A DNA stretch of 64,000 bases from Terrimonas_A sp051954695 (GCA_051954695.1 JBQCHL010000024.1:62001-126000); one strand, 5' to 3'; numbered from the stretch's first letter, positions 25,524-34,800 are shown. Made by a program: numbers and translations. The notes: generated from the sequence alone by a model not told the origin.

Positions 25524-28013
25524 TCAATCATTTGTTATAGTGTATGTGCATTCAATCCACAGAGAGAAATATCCGTCTGTGGTTGGCTCCCTGAAATTCA
25601 ACAGGATCTCGTTATTGGTTATATCTGCGGTACAAAACCCATTTGTCAATTGGGCTGCATCTATATTTGGCACATAGCTGCTATTAGTAAGGCTAACAGA
25701 TATTACTCCGGTTACTGAGTTAACAGTACCGAATGCTTCGGTCAGGCCGGATGGAAGGCTCACCCTGATCTGCCACAAATTATTGGTAGCATCTGTAGCG
25801 GAATTGACGTTTATGCGACCCGATATTTTGACAATCTTTACAGCATCCCCACTCGCAGAATAAGTAAACCCAGCCGCAGTAGCTGTATTACCACCGTTAA
25901 CCCATGTAAGTGTAGGCGTGTATTGACCAACGTTTGCATTCGCTAATGGATCTGCCCATGAGCCATCTTCTCTTAAGAATCTGGTAAGGCTTCCTGTGCC
26001 GGCAGGGACCAGGCCTTTTGAAGAGCCAGCATAAGGACTAAGCAAGGTTGTTGCCTGGGCACCGGTCAGTTCTTCCATACTACCAGAACCTGCAGTAATG
26101 CGACCCATGATCCGGCTGGTAGCTGATACATTCTGCATCTTAGTATAAGTGACAACGCCGTTGCCAATTGTCAATGAAGGAGCAAGCGAAGTAGTACCAC
26201 TGGTCGATCCAGTCACGTCGCCAGTTGGTGCGAATGATATGGATTGATTACCGGTTAAATAAGAAGGGGTGAAATATTCCAGGGCCGTAGCTCCGGAATT
26301 AACACGAATCAATTGATTAGCTGTTCCAAGAGAAGTCAGTCCAGTTCCTCCTTGTGTGATTGGTAGAGCTCCGTCGGTTGCGAATATCCAGACACTTCCG
26401 TTATAAGAACCACCAACCCACGTAGCGGATGACGCAGCGGTTCTTATATTTATTGCTTGCCCTTCTATTGTCAGAGTGTTGCTGCCTGCTGTCTGTGTAA
26501 CCCACAACTGAAACCAGTCTCCTGCCTGCTCGTCGCTTATCGTGATTGCAGCATTGTGAGCAAGCGATAGCGAGTAGTTCGGCCCGTTATCCATATCTAC
26601 GGAAATAGAAGTACCGGATGTAAGAGCAGTAATGCTTTTACGCATATTAATGGCTCCGGTTGCCGGGGTCAGATTGAGCAGATGATCAGTGGTGTTTATA
26701 GCCGGGGAATAATCCGTACCAGCAGTGGCAATACTCCATGTATTAGCTCCTGTGCGCTTAGGAATGCCATTGGATGAGATTGCTGAAATCGACGTCAGAT
26801 CTCCGTCAAGCGGCTGAGCATCTGTGATACCAATAGTTGCCAGCGTTGTTGGTTTATTCTGAAGATCAGACCAATTTCTTGTCGTAATATCGGCCAGGCT
26901 TGAAGATGATTTATTAATCTGCGCCCAAGTATAGTCTCCATTTGCAGCAACGACAATACCTGTACGGCCAAACACAGAGCTTACATCACCGCCCCCACCA
27001 CCAGCTCCACCCGGCCACCGATTAAGTACAGCCATACGTTTCGTTGCCAGGTCCTGCACGATTGGCTTATACGTAGATGTGTCAGAAACCGAAGGAAGGG
27101 GGCCAATATTTATCTTAGGCGCGGAGATAGCAACGCTATCATAGTCAGTTTGTATTGCTGCCGAAACAAGTGAAATGGGGTTATAAGACCTTACTATTGC
27201 GGTTGTTCCTGCCGCCTTGATTTCAGATAAATAAACACCATCTGACCCGCTAATAGTTGCATAATCATTGCCAATAGTTAAGCCTGAGATACCTCCCATT
27301 ATCTCAATAGTCCCATCACTATACCGGAGGATATGCTTACCGGGAGATCCTACATAGTATGATGTATCTCCCGGCAAACCTACTTTCGGGAAAAAATTAA
27401 AGCTCCGGGCAGAGTCCCATGACATCCTAAATCCATTATAGCTATACCGGTTATGCTTATTTATACCCGAACCATTCTGCGCAATTGCATCATAGAGAAA
27501 CTGCATGGTGAGAGGGTAGGCATCGAACGTGTCAACAGTTGTTTCCAAGTAAAATTTATTCTCAAGAAGTTTTCCTTCGCCTTTTCTTATTAAAGAGTCA
27601 GCATATTCACCTGTAATGGGATTTACTAGAGCAGGAACGCTGAGGAATGATTTACCTAATTTTAATTGAAGCTCAGCATCTTTTTGTACATCATTTTTAG
27701 TTGCTAAAATTGAAGAGGTGTCCGCAGGGATGAGGATGGGAAAACTAATATTAGAGAGAGCCCTTCTAAATGTTAAAATGCGGTTTGCATAATATACAGA
27801 ATCCAGCGCGTATGCAAACCATGTCCTCCCATTTCCACGGTTCTGTAAAAATCCGCCTGTCATCCCCATTGTCTTATTCTGCAAGATTAACTCAGCATAT
27901 CTATTTGTACCGTTTTGGTAAATCCTTACGCTATCACCAATAATTCGGGTAGTCTGGCCCTTTAAAAGGGCACAGGAGATCGAAAGCAGGGTGGATAGTA
28001 TAATTTTTTTCAT
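25524..28013 (-). CDS. Tail-fibre-like protein with signal peptide
   Basis: 829 residues. The N-terminus is a clear Sec signal (MKKIILSTLLSISCALLKGQ). The middle holds a segment typical of phage tail fibres (VFGRTGIVVAANGDYTWAQI ... ITDAQPLDGDLTSIS), then low-complexity Ser/Thr/Gly-rich beta repeats, and a C-terminal beta domain. Glycine runs (GGAGGGGGD) act as hinges. A signal peptide on a fibre protein is odd because virion parts are assembled in the cytoplasm. It is second in the unit after the 28826 gene. It could alternatively be a cell-surface adhesin carried by the phage. Confidence 0.6.
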   Translation of the reverse strand: MKKIILSTLLSISCALLKGQTTRIIGDSVRIYQNGTNRYAELILQNKTMGMTGGFLQNRGNGRTWFAYALDSVYYANRILTFRRALSNISFPILIPADTSSILATKNDVQKDAELQLKLGKSFLSVPALVNPITGEYADSLIRKGEGKLLENKFYLETTVDTFDAYPLTMQFLYDAIAQNGSGINKHNRYSYNGFRMSWDSARSFNFFPKVGLPGDTSYYVGSPGKHILRYSDGTIEIMGGISGLTIGNDYATISGSDGVYLSEIKAAGTTAIVRSYNPISLVSAAIQTDYDSVAISAPKINIGPLPSVSDTSTYKPIVQDLATKRMAVLNRWPGGAGGGGGDVSSVFGRTGIVVAANGDYTWAQINKSSSSLADITTRNWSDLQNKPTTLATIGITDAQPLDGDLTSISAISSNGIPKRTGANTWSIATAGTDYSPAINTTDHLLNLTPATGAINMRKSITALTSGTSISVDMDNGPNYSLSLAHNAAITISDEQAGDWFQLWVTQTAGSNTLTIEGQAINIRTAASSATWVGGSYNGSVWIFATDGALPITQGGTGLTSLGTANQLIRVNSGATALEYFTPSYLTGNQSISFAPTGDVTGSTSGTTSLAPSLTIGNGVVTYTKMQNVSATSRIMGRITAGSGSMEELTGAQATTLLSPYAGSSKGLVPAGTGSLTRFLREDGSWADPLANANVGQYTPTLTWVNGGNTATAAGFTYSASGDAVKIVKISGRINVNSATDATNNLWQIRVSLPSGLTEAFGTVNSVTGVISVSLTNSSYVPNIDAAQLTNGFCTADITNNEILLNFREPTTDGYFSLWIECTYTITND

Positions 28014-28025
28014 TAGAGTTTGTCT

Positions 28026-28826
28026 TTAACCAATGACGATAAATCCGGTGTTTTCACCGCCGATATTAACTGTTAGCTGAGTAAATGCAGGTGGTGGTAT
28101 ATCTGGTTTTATTTCACCAGCCACATGCAGATAGTACTCCTCGCCATCTTTTATGTATATTTCAATTATCGGATAACTTCCAAATTTCTGCTGACGAGTA
28201 CCGGTCCACACAATCTGTACGGATGACTGATTTTCAAATGGTATGATCTCTTTATTATTCATGTTAGGATCGTCATCTCCGCCGTTTCCTCCTTCCTCGG
28301 GATTAATTATATCTCCTGTGAAACCTGGCATTATTAAAGCAGGATGCCTTTGTTCCGTCGTAAAGGAGAATTGTGACTGTGCTGGATCCCCTGGACCGTT
28401 TCCACTGGAATAATCAGATGAGAACTGGCAGAAACTGTGCATTGTTCCGATGATTATATAAAAGCCACCAGCCCTAACTTTCCCGACAACCAAATACCTG
28501 TGATAAGGCATATTCTGTAGGTTGACGCGGCTATCCTTACTGTCACCGATGTGGAATGAACTGACCTTTATTTCATAGAAAAATCCGGCTTTATCTCTCT
28601 TCATGACTTCTGTGAATCCGAGCTTATCCTTTGGAACCTGAATAGGACCAAACCAGGACTTCCCGATTTTTAGGAGCGGCTCATCAATCAATTGTTGATT
28701 TTCCGGATTAATTCTGGGAAAAGCGGCAACGTCTTCAACCGGTATATAAAAAAACTTGCATATACCTCCATTGAAACTGCTGTTACGATGAAGAGGAGTT
28801 ATGCCTTTATACGCGGTAGGAAACAT
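28026..28826 (-). CDS. Phage protein of unknown function, first gene of the fibre and lysis unit
   Basis: 266 residues, no signal peptide. The N-terminal part reads IPVEDVAAFPRINPENQQLIDEPLLKIGKSWF, followed by beta-rich sequence, a Gly/Asp linker (EEGGNGGDDDPNMNN) and a C-terminal strand-rich domain with IYIKDGEEYYLHVAGEI. The ATG at 28826 lies five bases after the -7 box of phage promoter copy 6. A tail or fibre-attachment role is likely from order only. Confidence 0.55.
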   Translation of the reverse strand: MFPTAYKGITPLHRNSSFNGGICKFFYIPVEDVAAFPRINPENQQLIDEPLLKIGKSWFGPIQVPKDKLGFTEVMKRDKAGFFYEIKVSSFHIGDSKDSRVNLQNMPYHRYLVVGKVRAGGFYIIIGTMHSFCQFSSDYSSGNGPGDPAQSQFSFTTEQRHPALIMPGFTGDIINPEEGGNGGDDDPNMNNKEIIPFENQSSVQIVWTGTRQQKFGSYPIIEIYIKDGEEYYLHVAGEIKPDIPPPAFTQLTVNIGGENTGFIVIG

Positions 28827-28831
28827 TTATA

Positions 28832-28868
28832 CAAATATGTTTCAGGATAACTTCGAGTGAAAGGACAG
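28832..28868 (-). promoter_or_regulatory. Phage promoter, copy 6 (fibre, secreted protein and lysis unit)
   Basis: Minus strand CTGTCCTTTCA at 28868-28858 and -7 box CATATTTG at 28839-28832, then TATAA and ATG. It drives the longest unit, to 18124. Confidence 0.75.
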
Positions 28869-28877
28869 GGGAGTCTA

Positions 28878-29420
28878 TTAATTGTAAGCGATAACGTAAT
28901 GGGAAGAGCGGCGGGAAAATGAAGGGACAAAACTCACCTTTTTTTCTTCGAGTGCCCTACGGTAGCGGTATTCAGATTTTTTCAGTGCATCAAACGTTAT
29001 ATCAACGTCCACAATAATCCCATATTGTTCGGCAAAGGAGTGTATTGCTTTATCTATACCTGGACGCCAGGTTTGATTTTTCTTATGCCGGCAGCAATAA
29101 GAATGCATCTCCTCGACGAAGTTAGACTCGAGAAATCGGTTAATAGCAATGACTTTATCCTGGCTCAGATGTAGGCCTTTCCAGCCGGCCGTTTTTATTG
29201 AGGATGTGAAAACAAGAAAATCATTCATGTACTGAAGACGAGTATTTACATCCGCTTCATTCATTTTTGTAGAGAACACCTTTTTTTCCAGGAAGCTTAG
29301 AAGAATGATACCTAAAGTTGAGTTATACTTCAACTCGGTACCATATTTCACAGTGGCATACTTACGGAGGTACGTTTTCGTCGGCACCTTGATGGTGTAC
29401 AACTTGGTGGTTGTCTTCAT
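28878..29420 (-). CDS. Phage protein of unknown function
   Basis: 180 residues, basic, mainly helical, with a cysteine pair (SYCCRHKKN) and an Arg-rich C-terminus (EYRYRRALEEKKVSF...FSRRSSH). It begins MKTTTKLYTIKVPTKTYLRKYATVKYG. It is the sole gene of the unit from promoter copy 7. The basic nature and repeated Lys/Arg suit nucleic acid binding; it is a candidate regulator of the other copies of the promoter, but there is no clear HTH. Confidence 0.55.
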   Translation of the reverse strand: MKTTTKLYTIKVPTKTYLRKYATVKYGTELKYNSTLGIILLSFLEKKVFSTKMNEADVNTRLQYMNDFLVFTSSIKTAGWKGLHLSQDKVIAINRFLESNFVEEMHSYCCRHKKNQTWRPGIDKAIHSFAEQYGIIVDVDITFDALKKSEYRYRRALEEKKVSFVPSFSRRSSHYVIAYN

Positions 29421-29446
29421 TAAAGTGATTGGCTCTTCGGGTTGTA

Positions 29447-29484
29447 TAAAGATATTTAAAAACCAACGAATAAAGAAAGGACAA
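29447..29484 (-). promoter_or_regulatory. Phage promoter, copy 7 (divergent match)
   Basis: Minus strand TTGTCCTTTCT at 29484-29474 and TATCTTTA at 29454-29447 with a 20-base spacer. It differs from the other copies at both ends of the 11-base core. The ATG at 29420 follows 26 bases on. Confidence 0.6.
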
Positions 29485-29829
29485 TCAAGCTTGAGCGGAT
29501 ATTTTTTGATAAAAGAAAACAGCCATTTGTGTGTCCCTTTTAATATCGGATATTTTAGTTGTTATCCAGAGTCTGTATTCGTCGGATGACATCTCATGGC
29601 TACACCAGGTAAAAGCAGTATTCATGTTGTCAAGTGTGAGCCTGCACAGATCGACAACTTTTGCCAGAACAGGCTGATGGGAGCCATCTTTAGTGTGGAT
29701 CTCAACGACAGTTGAGTTCAGCTCAGCCTCGGGAATTAACCTGGGCGGAGCCAGGTCTACATGAATAAATCGGGGACAGTCCAGCTTTTGGTTATAGTTA
29801 GTCTCAAAGGTTATTTTCTTTCTTTTCAT
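29485..29829 (-). CDS. Small phage protein of unknown function at prophage edge
   Basis: 114 residues, start MKRKKITFETNYNQKLDC. It has mixed alpha/beta sequence and no recognisable motif; its C-terminal half is rich in Thr, Lys and aromatic residues. It lies between the TTGTTACA cluster and promoter copy 7 and reads toward the other phage genes, so it may be under control of whatever binds that cluster. Confidence 0.5.
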   Translation of the reverse strand: MKRKKITFETNYNQKLDCPRFIHVDLAPPRLIPEAELNSTVVEIHTKDGSHQPVLAKVVDLCRLTLDNMNTAFTWCSHEMSSDEYRLWITTKISDIKRDTQMAVFFYQKISAQA

Positions 29830-29895
29830 CTTTTTTAAGTTTTATGGCTGGTATCGGTATTTTAAAATAGTCGTGTAACATTTTAAGTTAAAAAA

Positions 29896-30223
29896 TTGTA
29901 ACTCAGTCAGTTGATATTGTTACATCTATTGTTACAAACATTGTTACAATTTGTTACAGGTTGTTACAACATCGTAACAAAGTCGCTTCTTATAGGTTAA
30001 GTTGTAACAATACATAATCCGCTACCATATTGATTTTCGGCCTCTTTATTAATATTTCTGTTACAACTGTAACAAGTAAAATGAATTCCTGAGAAATGTC
30101 TTAAAAATGCCCATAAACCTATTTCCAGAGATATTTTTTCGACAGAACTACTACTACCACCCCTGCAAAAAGCGGCGTTAAAAACTAAATAAATGAAAAT
30201 CAATATTGTTACAGGTTGTAACA
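29896..30223. repeat. Cluster of TTGTTACA sites (iteron or operator array)
   Basis: Five direct copies of TTGTTACA start at 29917, 29929, 29941, 29951 and 29961, spaced 10-12 bases, about one helical turn. Inverted copies follow at 29973-29980 and 30002-30010, and inverted pairs with short centres at about 30059-30074 (TGTTACA/TGTAACA) and 30206-30223 (TTGTTACA/TTGTAACA). A TTGTAAC lies at 29896. No credible gene occupies this 330-base stretch. It may be a replication origin, operator, or transposase-binding end of the prophage. Confidence 0.8.
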
Positions 30224-30489
30224 TCGTGATTAAGCTGCTTTGATGTTTTGAATAAGTGATAGAAGTTCGATGAGGGGGTTCGATAGGAGCCTGTTCAGCT
30301 CCACAGGAGAGGGCAAAATGAATTTACACTTTTTGTCCTCTTACTTAATATCTGTTTGCATAATTAGTTTAGTTGCGAACATAGTTCCCCGATGTATTTC
30401 TTCTTACTCCTTCTCTTTAATCTCAATGATATTATTCTCTGATTTAATATTTGGATAGAATGTTTATTTTCACATCCAAATCAAAATCA
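30224..30489. other. Intergenic region, likely prophage-chromosome junction
   Basis: AT-rich, no supported gene. A short hairpin GGAGC/GCTCC lies at about 30286-30302. No direct repeat that would mark an attachment site can be paired inside the window because the left end of the prophage is missing. Confidence 0.4.
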
Positions 30490-30516
30490 AGTATGAAGTT
30501 CTTAACTCTTCATACT
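30490..30516 (+). promoter_or_regulatory. Leader hairpin before the collagen-like gene
   Basis: AGTATGAAG (30490-30498) and CTTCATACT (30508-30516) form a perfect 9-bp stem with a nine-base loop, 19 bases before the ATG. It contains no T run, so it is more likely an mRNA structure or a protein site than a terminator. Confidence 0.55.
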
Positions 30517-30534
30517 ACTAACACTAATTCAATT

Positions 30535-31125
30535 ATGAAAAGACTTAATCCCCTTTCTTCTTTAGTCCTCCTGTCAGGACTATTTTTTGTTGTGCTCGCG
30601 ACTTCCTGTAGTAAAGACGGCGAAGATGGTGCCGCAGGTCCTGCTGGTCCTGCCGGCCCCGCTGGTCCTGCTGGTCCCGCCGGACCTACAGGCCCTGCCG
30701 GCTCAGCCAACGTGATCTATTCCGCATGGCTGGATGTGGCATATAAAGCCGATACCGTTCACCTTGCAGGTGGTGTCATTGATACGATAGGCTATTATGC
30801 CATTATTGATGCGCCGAAACTTACCCTTGCCCTGTTGGGTTCTGCGGATGTGAAAGTGTACATCAACTCGAATGACGCAAGTGATCCTGTTATTTATTCT
30901 TTACCGTATTCCAGCCCAACCGGCCTTTACATTCAGACCGTGGCTTATACGCAGAAAATCGAGCTGTATTCCAATGCAGACGTTGGAACCGTATCTGTCA
31001 ATGGTAAGAAGTATCAGCAATACCGGTATATGATCGTTCCCGGCAATGTCACCGGACGGCAGGCTCCCCAGGTAGACTGGTCCAATTATGCCGCGGTAAA
31101 AGAGTATCTCGGGTTAAAAGATTAA
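30535..31125 (+). CDS. Collagen-like lipoprotein
   Basis: 196 residues from the ATG at 30535 (MKRLNPLSSLVLLSGLFF). The lipobox LATSC puts the lipidated Cys near residue 24. After a short charged hinge come about eight G-x-y triplets, mostly GPA (residues 30-55), which form collagen-like triple helices; the remaining 140 residues are a beta-rich C-terminal domain. Lipoproteins with this plan are common in Bacteroidota. The longer frame from 30451 is rejected because it passes through the leader hairpin and has no signal at its N-terminus. Confidence 0.8.
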   Translation: MKRLNPLSSLVLLSGLFFVVLATSCSKDGEDGAAGPAGPAGPAGPAGPAGPTGPAGSANVIYSAWLDVAYKADTVHLAGGVIDTIGYYAIIDAPKLTLALLGSADVKVYINSNDASDPVIYSLPYSSPTGLYIQTVAYTQKIELYSNADVGTVSVNGKKYQQYRYMIVPGNVTGRQAPQVDWSNYAAVKEYLGLKD

Positions 31126-31130
31126 TATCA

Positions 31131-31171
31131 AAGAGGCTGTCTCAAAAGAAATGGAGACAGCCTCTTTCTTT
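31131..31171 (+). terminator. Terminator of the collagen-like gene
   Basis: AGAGGCTGTCTC (31132-31143) and GAGACAGCCTCT (31154-31165) form a perfect 12-bp stem, followed by TTCTTT. Confidence 0.9.
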
Positions 31172-31249
31172 ATCTATCAGTATATAGCAAAATATTGTCC
31201 TGCTACTAAGAGTTCAGCTTAACAGATCAGTACCAATAGAAAATCCTCC

Positions 31250-31414
31250 TTACGAAACAATTGTCTTTGCATCTTTCCATAAGTATAGCCTCAGCAGTTC
31301 TCCGGCTTCTATATTAATGGCCAACGCCAGGTCTTTGGGATTGTGAAACTGTTCCTGGTCTCTTTCATTCCGGAAGTTGATCAGGTTGCATATCAGGTCT
31401 TCAATGTTCGCCAC
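31250..31414 (-). pseudogene. Truncated MazG-like nucleotide pyrophosphohydrolase remnant
   Basis: A 54-codon frame from GTG at 31414 to TAA at 31250 reads IEDLICNLINFRNERDQEQF, HNPKDLALAINIEAGELL and RLYLWKDAK, matching the first half of small MazG-type pyrophosphohydrolases (FRDERDWEQFHNPKDLA...SIEAAELLE..LWK). The family normally runs to 100-120 residues with a second acidic helix. After the stop, another frame reads EDFLLVLIC, which looks like the decayed EELADVLIY part. So it is probably a frameshifted or deleted gene copy. Confidence 0.65.
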
Positions 31415-31548
31415 GATAAGTGATTATACTTTGGATTTAGTATAATTAACGCCATAGTTTTTCTTCTTTAATATTTCATGGAACCTCCGCACGATCAATG
31501 ATTTTGCAAGACTTTTTGCTGTTCATGCCTGATCGGAAAAAATCTTTT

Positions 31549-31600
31549 TTTGGTTGTTTAAAGGTTTAAGCATATTTTCATTGCTTAAACGCTTAAGCAA
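31549..31600 (+). promoter_or_regulatory. susC operon promoter with LacI-type operator
   Basis: TTTG at 31549-31552, 20 bases, then TATTTTCA at 31573-31580. Immediately after it lies TTGCTTAAACGCTTAAGCAA (31581-31600), a palindrome with a central CG of LacI-family type covering the expected transcription start. A partial half-site GGTTTAAGCA lies at 31563-31572. The LacI-type gene at 38580 is the obvious partner. I see no gene in the 238 bases from here to susC, which would be a long 5' leader. Confidence 0.65.
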
Positions 31601-31838
31601 GCATTTTTTTTAAGATTTTGCGCAAAAGAAATGTGGGGACTTAATTTTTAGGCTTTAGTAGAGATCGTGTGATGGTGTTAACAGTATAGATTATTACACC
31701 CTTTTAATAAAAGTCTGATGATACACTGCAATATTCATTCCCCGCCTGCCGGCCATCAGGTTACCCTAGATGCATCCTGCCTGTATAGGAAACCGTAATC
31801 AACAATAATATCAAAACTAATTATTAAATCAACGATTT

Positions 31839-34800
31839 ATGAAATGGTTGCTTGCTACTGCTATTGACACATCCTCCCGGTATTCTTCAAAATCGATAGT
31901 AAAATTTTTTTCTTTCCTTCTGCTTATTGCTTCAATAAGCTTATCTGTTTCTGCGGCAACGCCCCCCGCACCCGACAGAAATATAACCGGCCAGGTAAAA
32001 AGCCAGGATGGTACACCGCTGACCGGTGTAACCGTTTCCTTAAAAGGCACTAACGTCAGCACTATCACTGATAACTCAGGGGCCTTTACCATCAGGATCC
32101 CCGATAGTCAGCAAAATCCTGTGCTGACTTTTAGTTCTTCGGGGTATCTATCCCAGGAAATAATTATTGGCGACAAGTCAAGTATCGATATACAACTTGT
32201 AACAGACGTCAGGAACCTGAACGAGGTTGTTGTAATAGGATATGGAACCCAGAAGAGAAAAGACCTTACAGGATCTATTGCTTCCGTTTCGTCTGCCCAA
32301 ATTGATAACCGCCCTGTAAGCTCTTATGAAGATGCTCTTGCAGGCATTGCAGCGGGAATTGATGTTGCTCCACGCAGCGCCAGACCCGGAAATACTGCTG
32401 AAATAACGATCCGTGGAATTGGTACTATTTCAGGCGACAGGCAACCGCTTTTTGTAGTAGACGGATTTCCGACAGATGCTGTGAATGCTGCAGCCATCAA
32501 CCCTTCCAACATTGCATCAGTTGATATCCTGAAAGATGCTTCTTCAACTGCCATCTATGGTTCAAGAGGCGCCAACGGTGTTATCATTATTACAACAAAA
32601 TCCGGCAAAGCTGGCCAGGCAAAGGTTTCCGTGAATATGAAGACTGGTTTTGCTAAAGCCAACAAACATGATTTCTATGATGTCCTGGATGGTGCGCAAT
32701 ATGTACAGTGGTACAAGGAAAAAGCCCAGAATAACGGCACTCCCATACCTGCCTGGGTTACCAACTGGGACGGCACAAGCACCAACTGGCAGGATGTGAT
32801 CTACAGAACAGCTCCTTTCCATGATTACTCATTGACAATTTCCGGTGGAACGGATAAGCTGACTTATTTGATTTCCGGCGGATACCTGAAACAGGACGAT
32901 ATCCTGCTAAGCGCTGGGTTTGATAAATATTCTGCAACTATGAAAGCGCAGTACAAAGCGTCTGACAGAATATCGATCGGAATTAACCTTTCTCCGAATT
33001 TTACCACACAGCGCTTAAGCGCTCCGGAAGATGATTACTCTTCATTGACAGGCGCTGCTGTATTACTGCCTCCAATAATCCCCGTATACAAACAGGATGG
33101 TACACCATCCGATGTTAACTCTTATGGTGTATTAGGCTATAACATGGTCAACCCTCTTACCATTGCAGAAAACTATAAGAAAACACAAAAGAATTTCTTC
33201 CTGCTTTCCAATGCATATTTGGAAGTAGAACTATTAAAGGGATTAACAGCAAGGTCTTCTATCGGCGCTAATATCTTGGATAATAAATACAGGTTCTTCC
33301 AGGCCCAGGGAATGCAGGGGCAGGGCCTTTATCCGGTTACAGCACTGGAGCTTAATTCAACAAGGACCATCAGTTGGTTGAATGAAAATACGCTGACCTA
33401 CAAAACTACTTTCAACAGGGATCACCGGCTTGAAGTATTAGCCGGCTATACTGTTCAGAAAGTCAGCTTTGAAGCCAATGGAGCTAATGCCAATGGCTTC
33501 TCAAGCAATCTTGCTCAAACGGTGAACTTTGGTACTGTTCAAAGTGCTTATTCAGGTGAATCGGGAAACTCGCTTATCTCTTACCTGGCCAGGGCCAATT
33601 ATTCCTATAAAGACAGGTATTTGCTGACCGCTACTGTACGGCGCGACGGAAGCTCCCGCTTTGGTACCAATAATCTTTGGGGTGTGTTCCCTTCTGTTGC
33701 TGCTGCATGGAATGTGTCCAATGAAAGATTTATGGAGAATATGAAGACGATAGATCATCTTAAAGTAAGGGCAAGTTATGGCGTGACAGGAAGTAATTTC
33801 ATAGGCGACTTCACATCTAAATCAAGTTTGAGATCACTTAACTCTTCTTTTGGAAATAATTCTGTTGTTGGCTTTGTTAATGCTGATCCCGGAAACCCTG
33901 ACCTTTCATGGGAAAAATCCAAACAGACCGATATAGGTCTTGATCTCGGTTTGCTGAACCGCGTTTCCGTAACTCTCGATTACTTTAATAATATCTCCAA
34001 TGATCTCTTATTAAATGTAAATGTTCCGCCTTCCCTCGGCTATGGTGGTAACCTGGCCAATATCGGAAGCATGAAAAAATGGGGTTATGAAGCTACTGTG
34101 AGTGCAGATATCATTAAACATAAAGATTTCAGTTGGAGCCTCGGTTTTAATGTCTCACACCTGAAACAAAAAGTATTGAAACTCGGACCCACAGGCGCGC
34201 CATTGAGACAGTTCTTCAATGTGCTTGTAACAGAGATCGGAGGTCCATTGGAACAGGAACATGCACTGAAACAGATCGGAATTCTTACACAAAAAGATAT
34301 TGATGCTGGTGTTGCCAGGAAAGTAGGAGATAAGGCCGGCGACTATAAATTCCTGGATGCAAATAATGATGGCTTTATTGATGCGTTCAATGGTGCAGAT
34401 GGTGTATTGGTGGGAGACAATAACCCCAGGTGGCTCTATGGTATCAATACATCAGTAACCTATAAGAATTTCAGGTTCTCTGCATTATTGCAAGGTCAGG
34501 CCGGAGCGAAAATGCTTGACTTCGTTTACCAGATCTTCAGCCTGCACAGTCGCAACACAAACATGGATACCTACTTTTTCGACGGTCGCTACATTTCTGA
34601 AGCTCAGCCAGGAAATGGAAAAGTTCCAAGGGCGGGCTATAATGATGAAGGTGCTGTATCCTCATGGGAAGTGCAAAAGACTGACTATTTAAGGATCAGG
34701 AACGTAAACCTTTCCTATACATTCCCGGCAAGCATAAGCAGGAAAATATTCCTGAATGATCTGAGGGCTTATATCTCTGTAGAAAACCTCTATACGTTTA

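Noticed and set aside
29896..30223. CRISPR array.
   Set aside because: Repeats are eight bases, unequally spaced and in both orientations; no spacers of CRISPR length and no cas genes.
1..30223. Diversity-generating retroelement linked to the fibre gene.
   Set aside because: No reverse transcriptase gene or template/variable repeat pair was seen in the window.
29997..30224. Small minus-strand reading frame of 75 codons in the TTGTTACA cluster.
   Set aside because: It runs through the repeats, has an odd composition, no promoter relation to the phage units and no recognisable sequence.
30262..30302. tRNA/tmRNA 3' end-like stretch (GGTTCGAT ... CAGCTCCAC) near the prophage edge.
   Set aside because: The flanking bases do not form the T-arm stem or acceptor pairing, and no 5' half lies upstream, so it is not called as an RNA gene or attachment site.
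30270..30458. Plus-strand 62-codon frame with hydrophobic stretch.
   Set aside because: No start context, low complexity from AT-rich DNA, no family signal.
30510..30710. Minus-strand frame with GPA repeats.
   Set aside because: It is the antisense shadow of the collagen-like repeat; GC-rich GGC/GCC triplets read as GPA on both strands.
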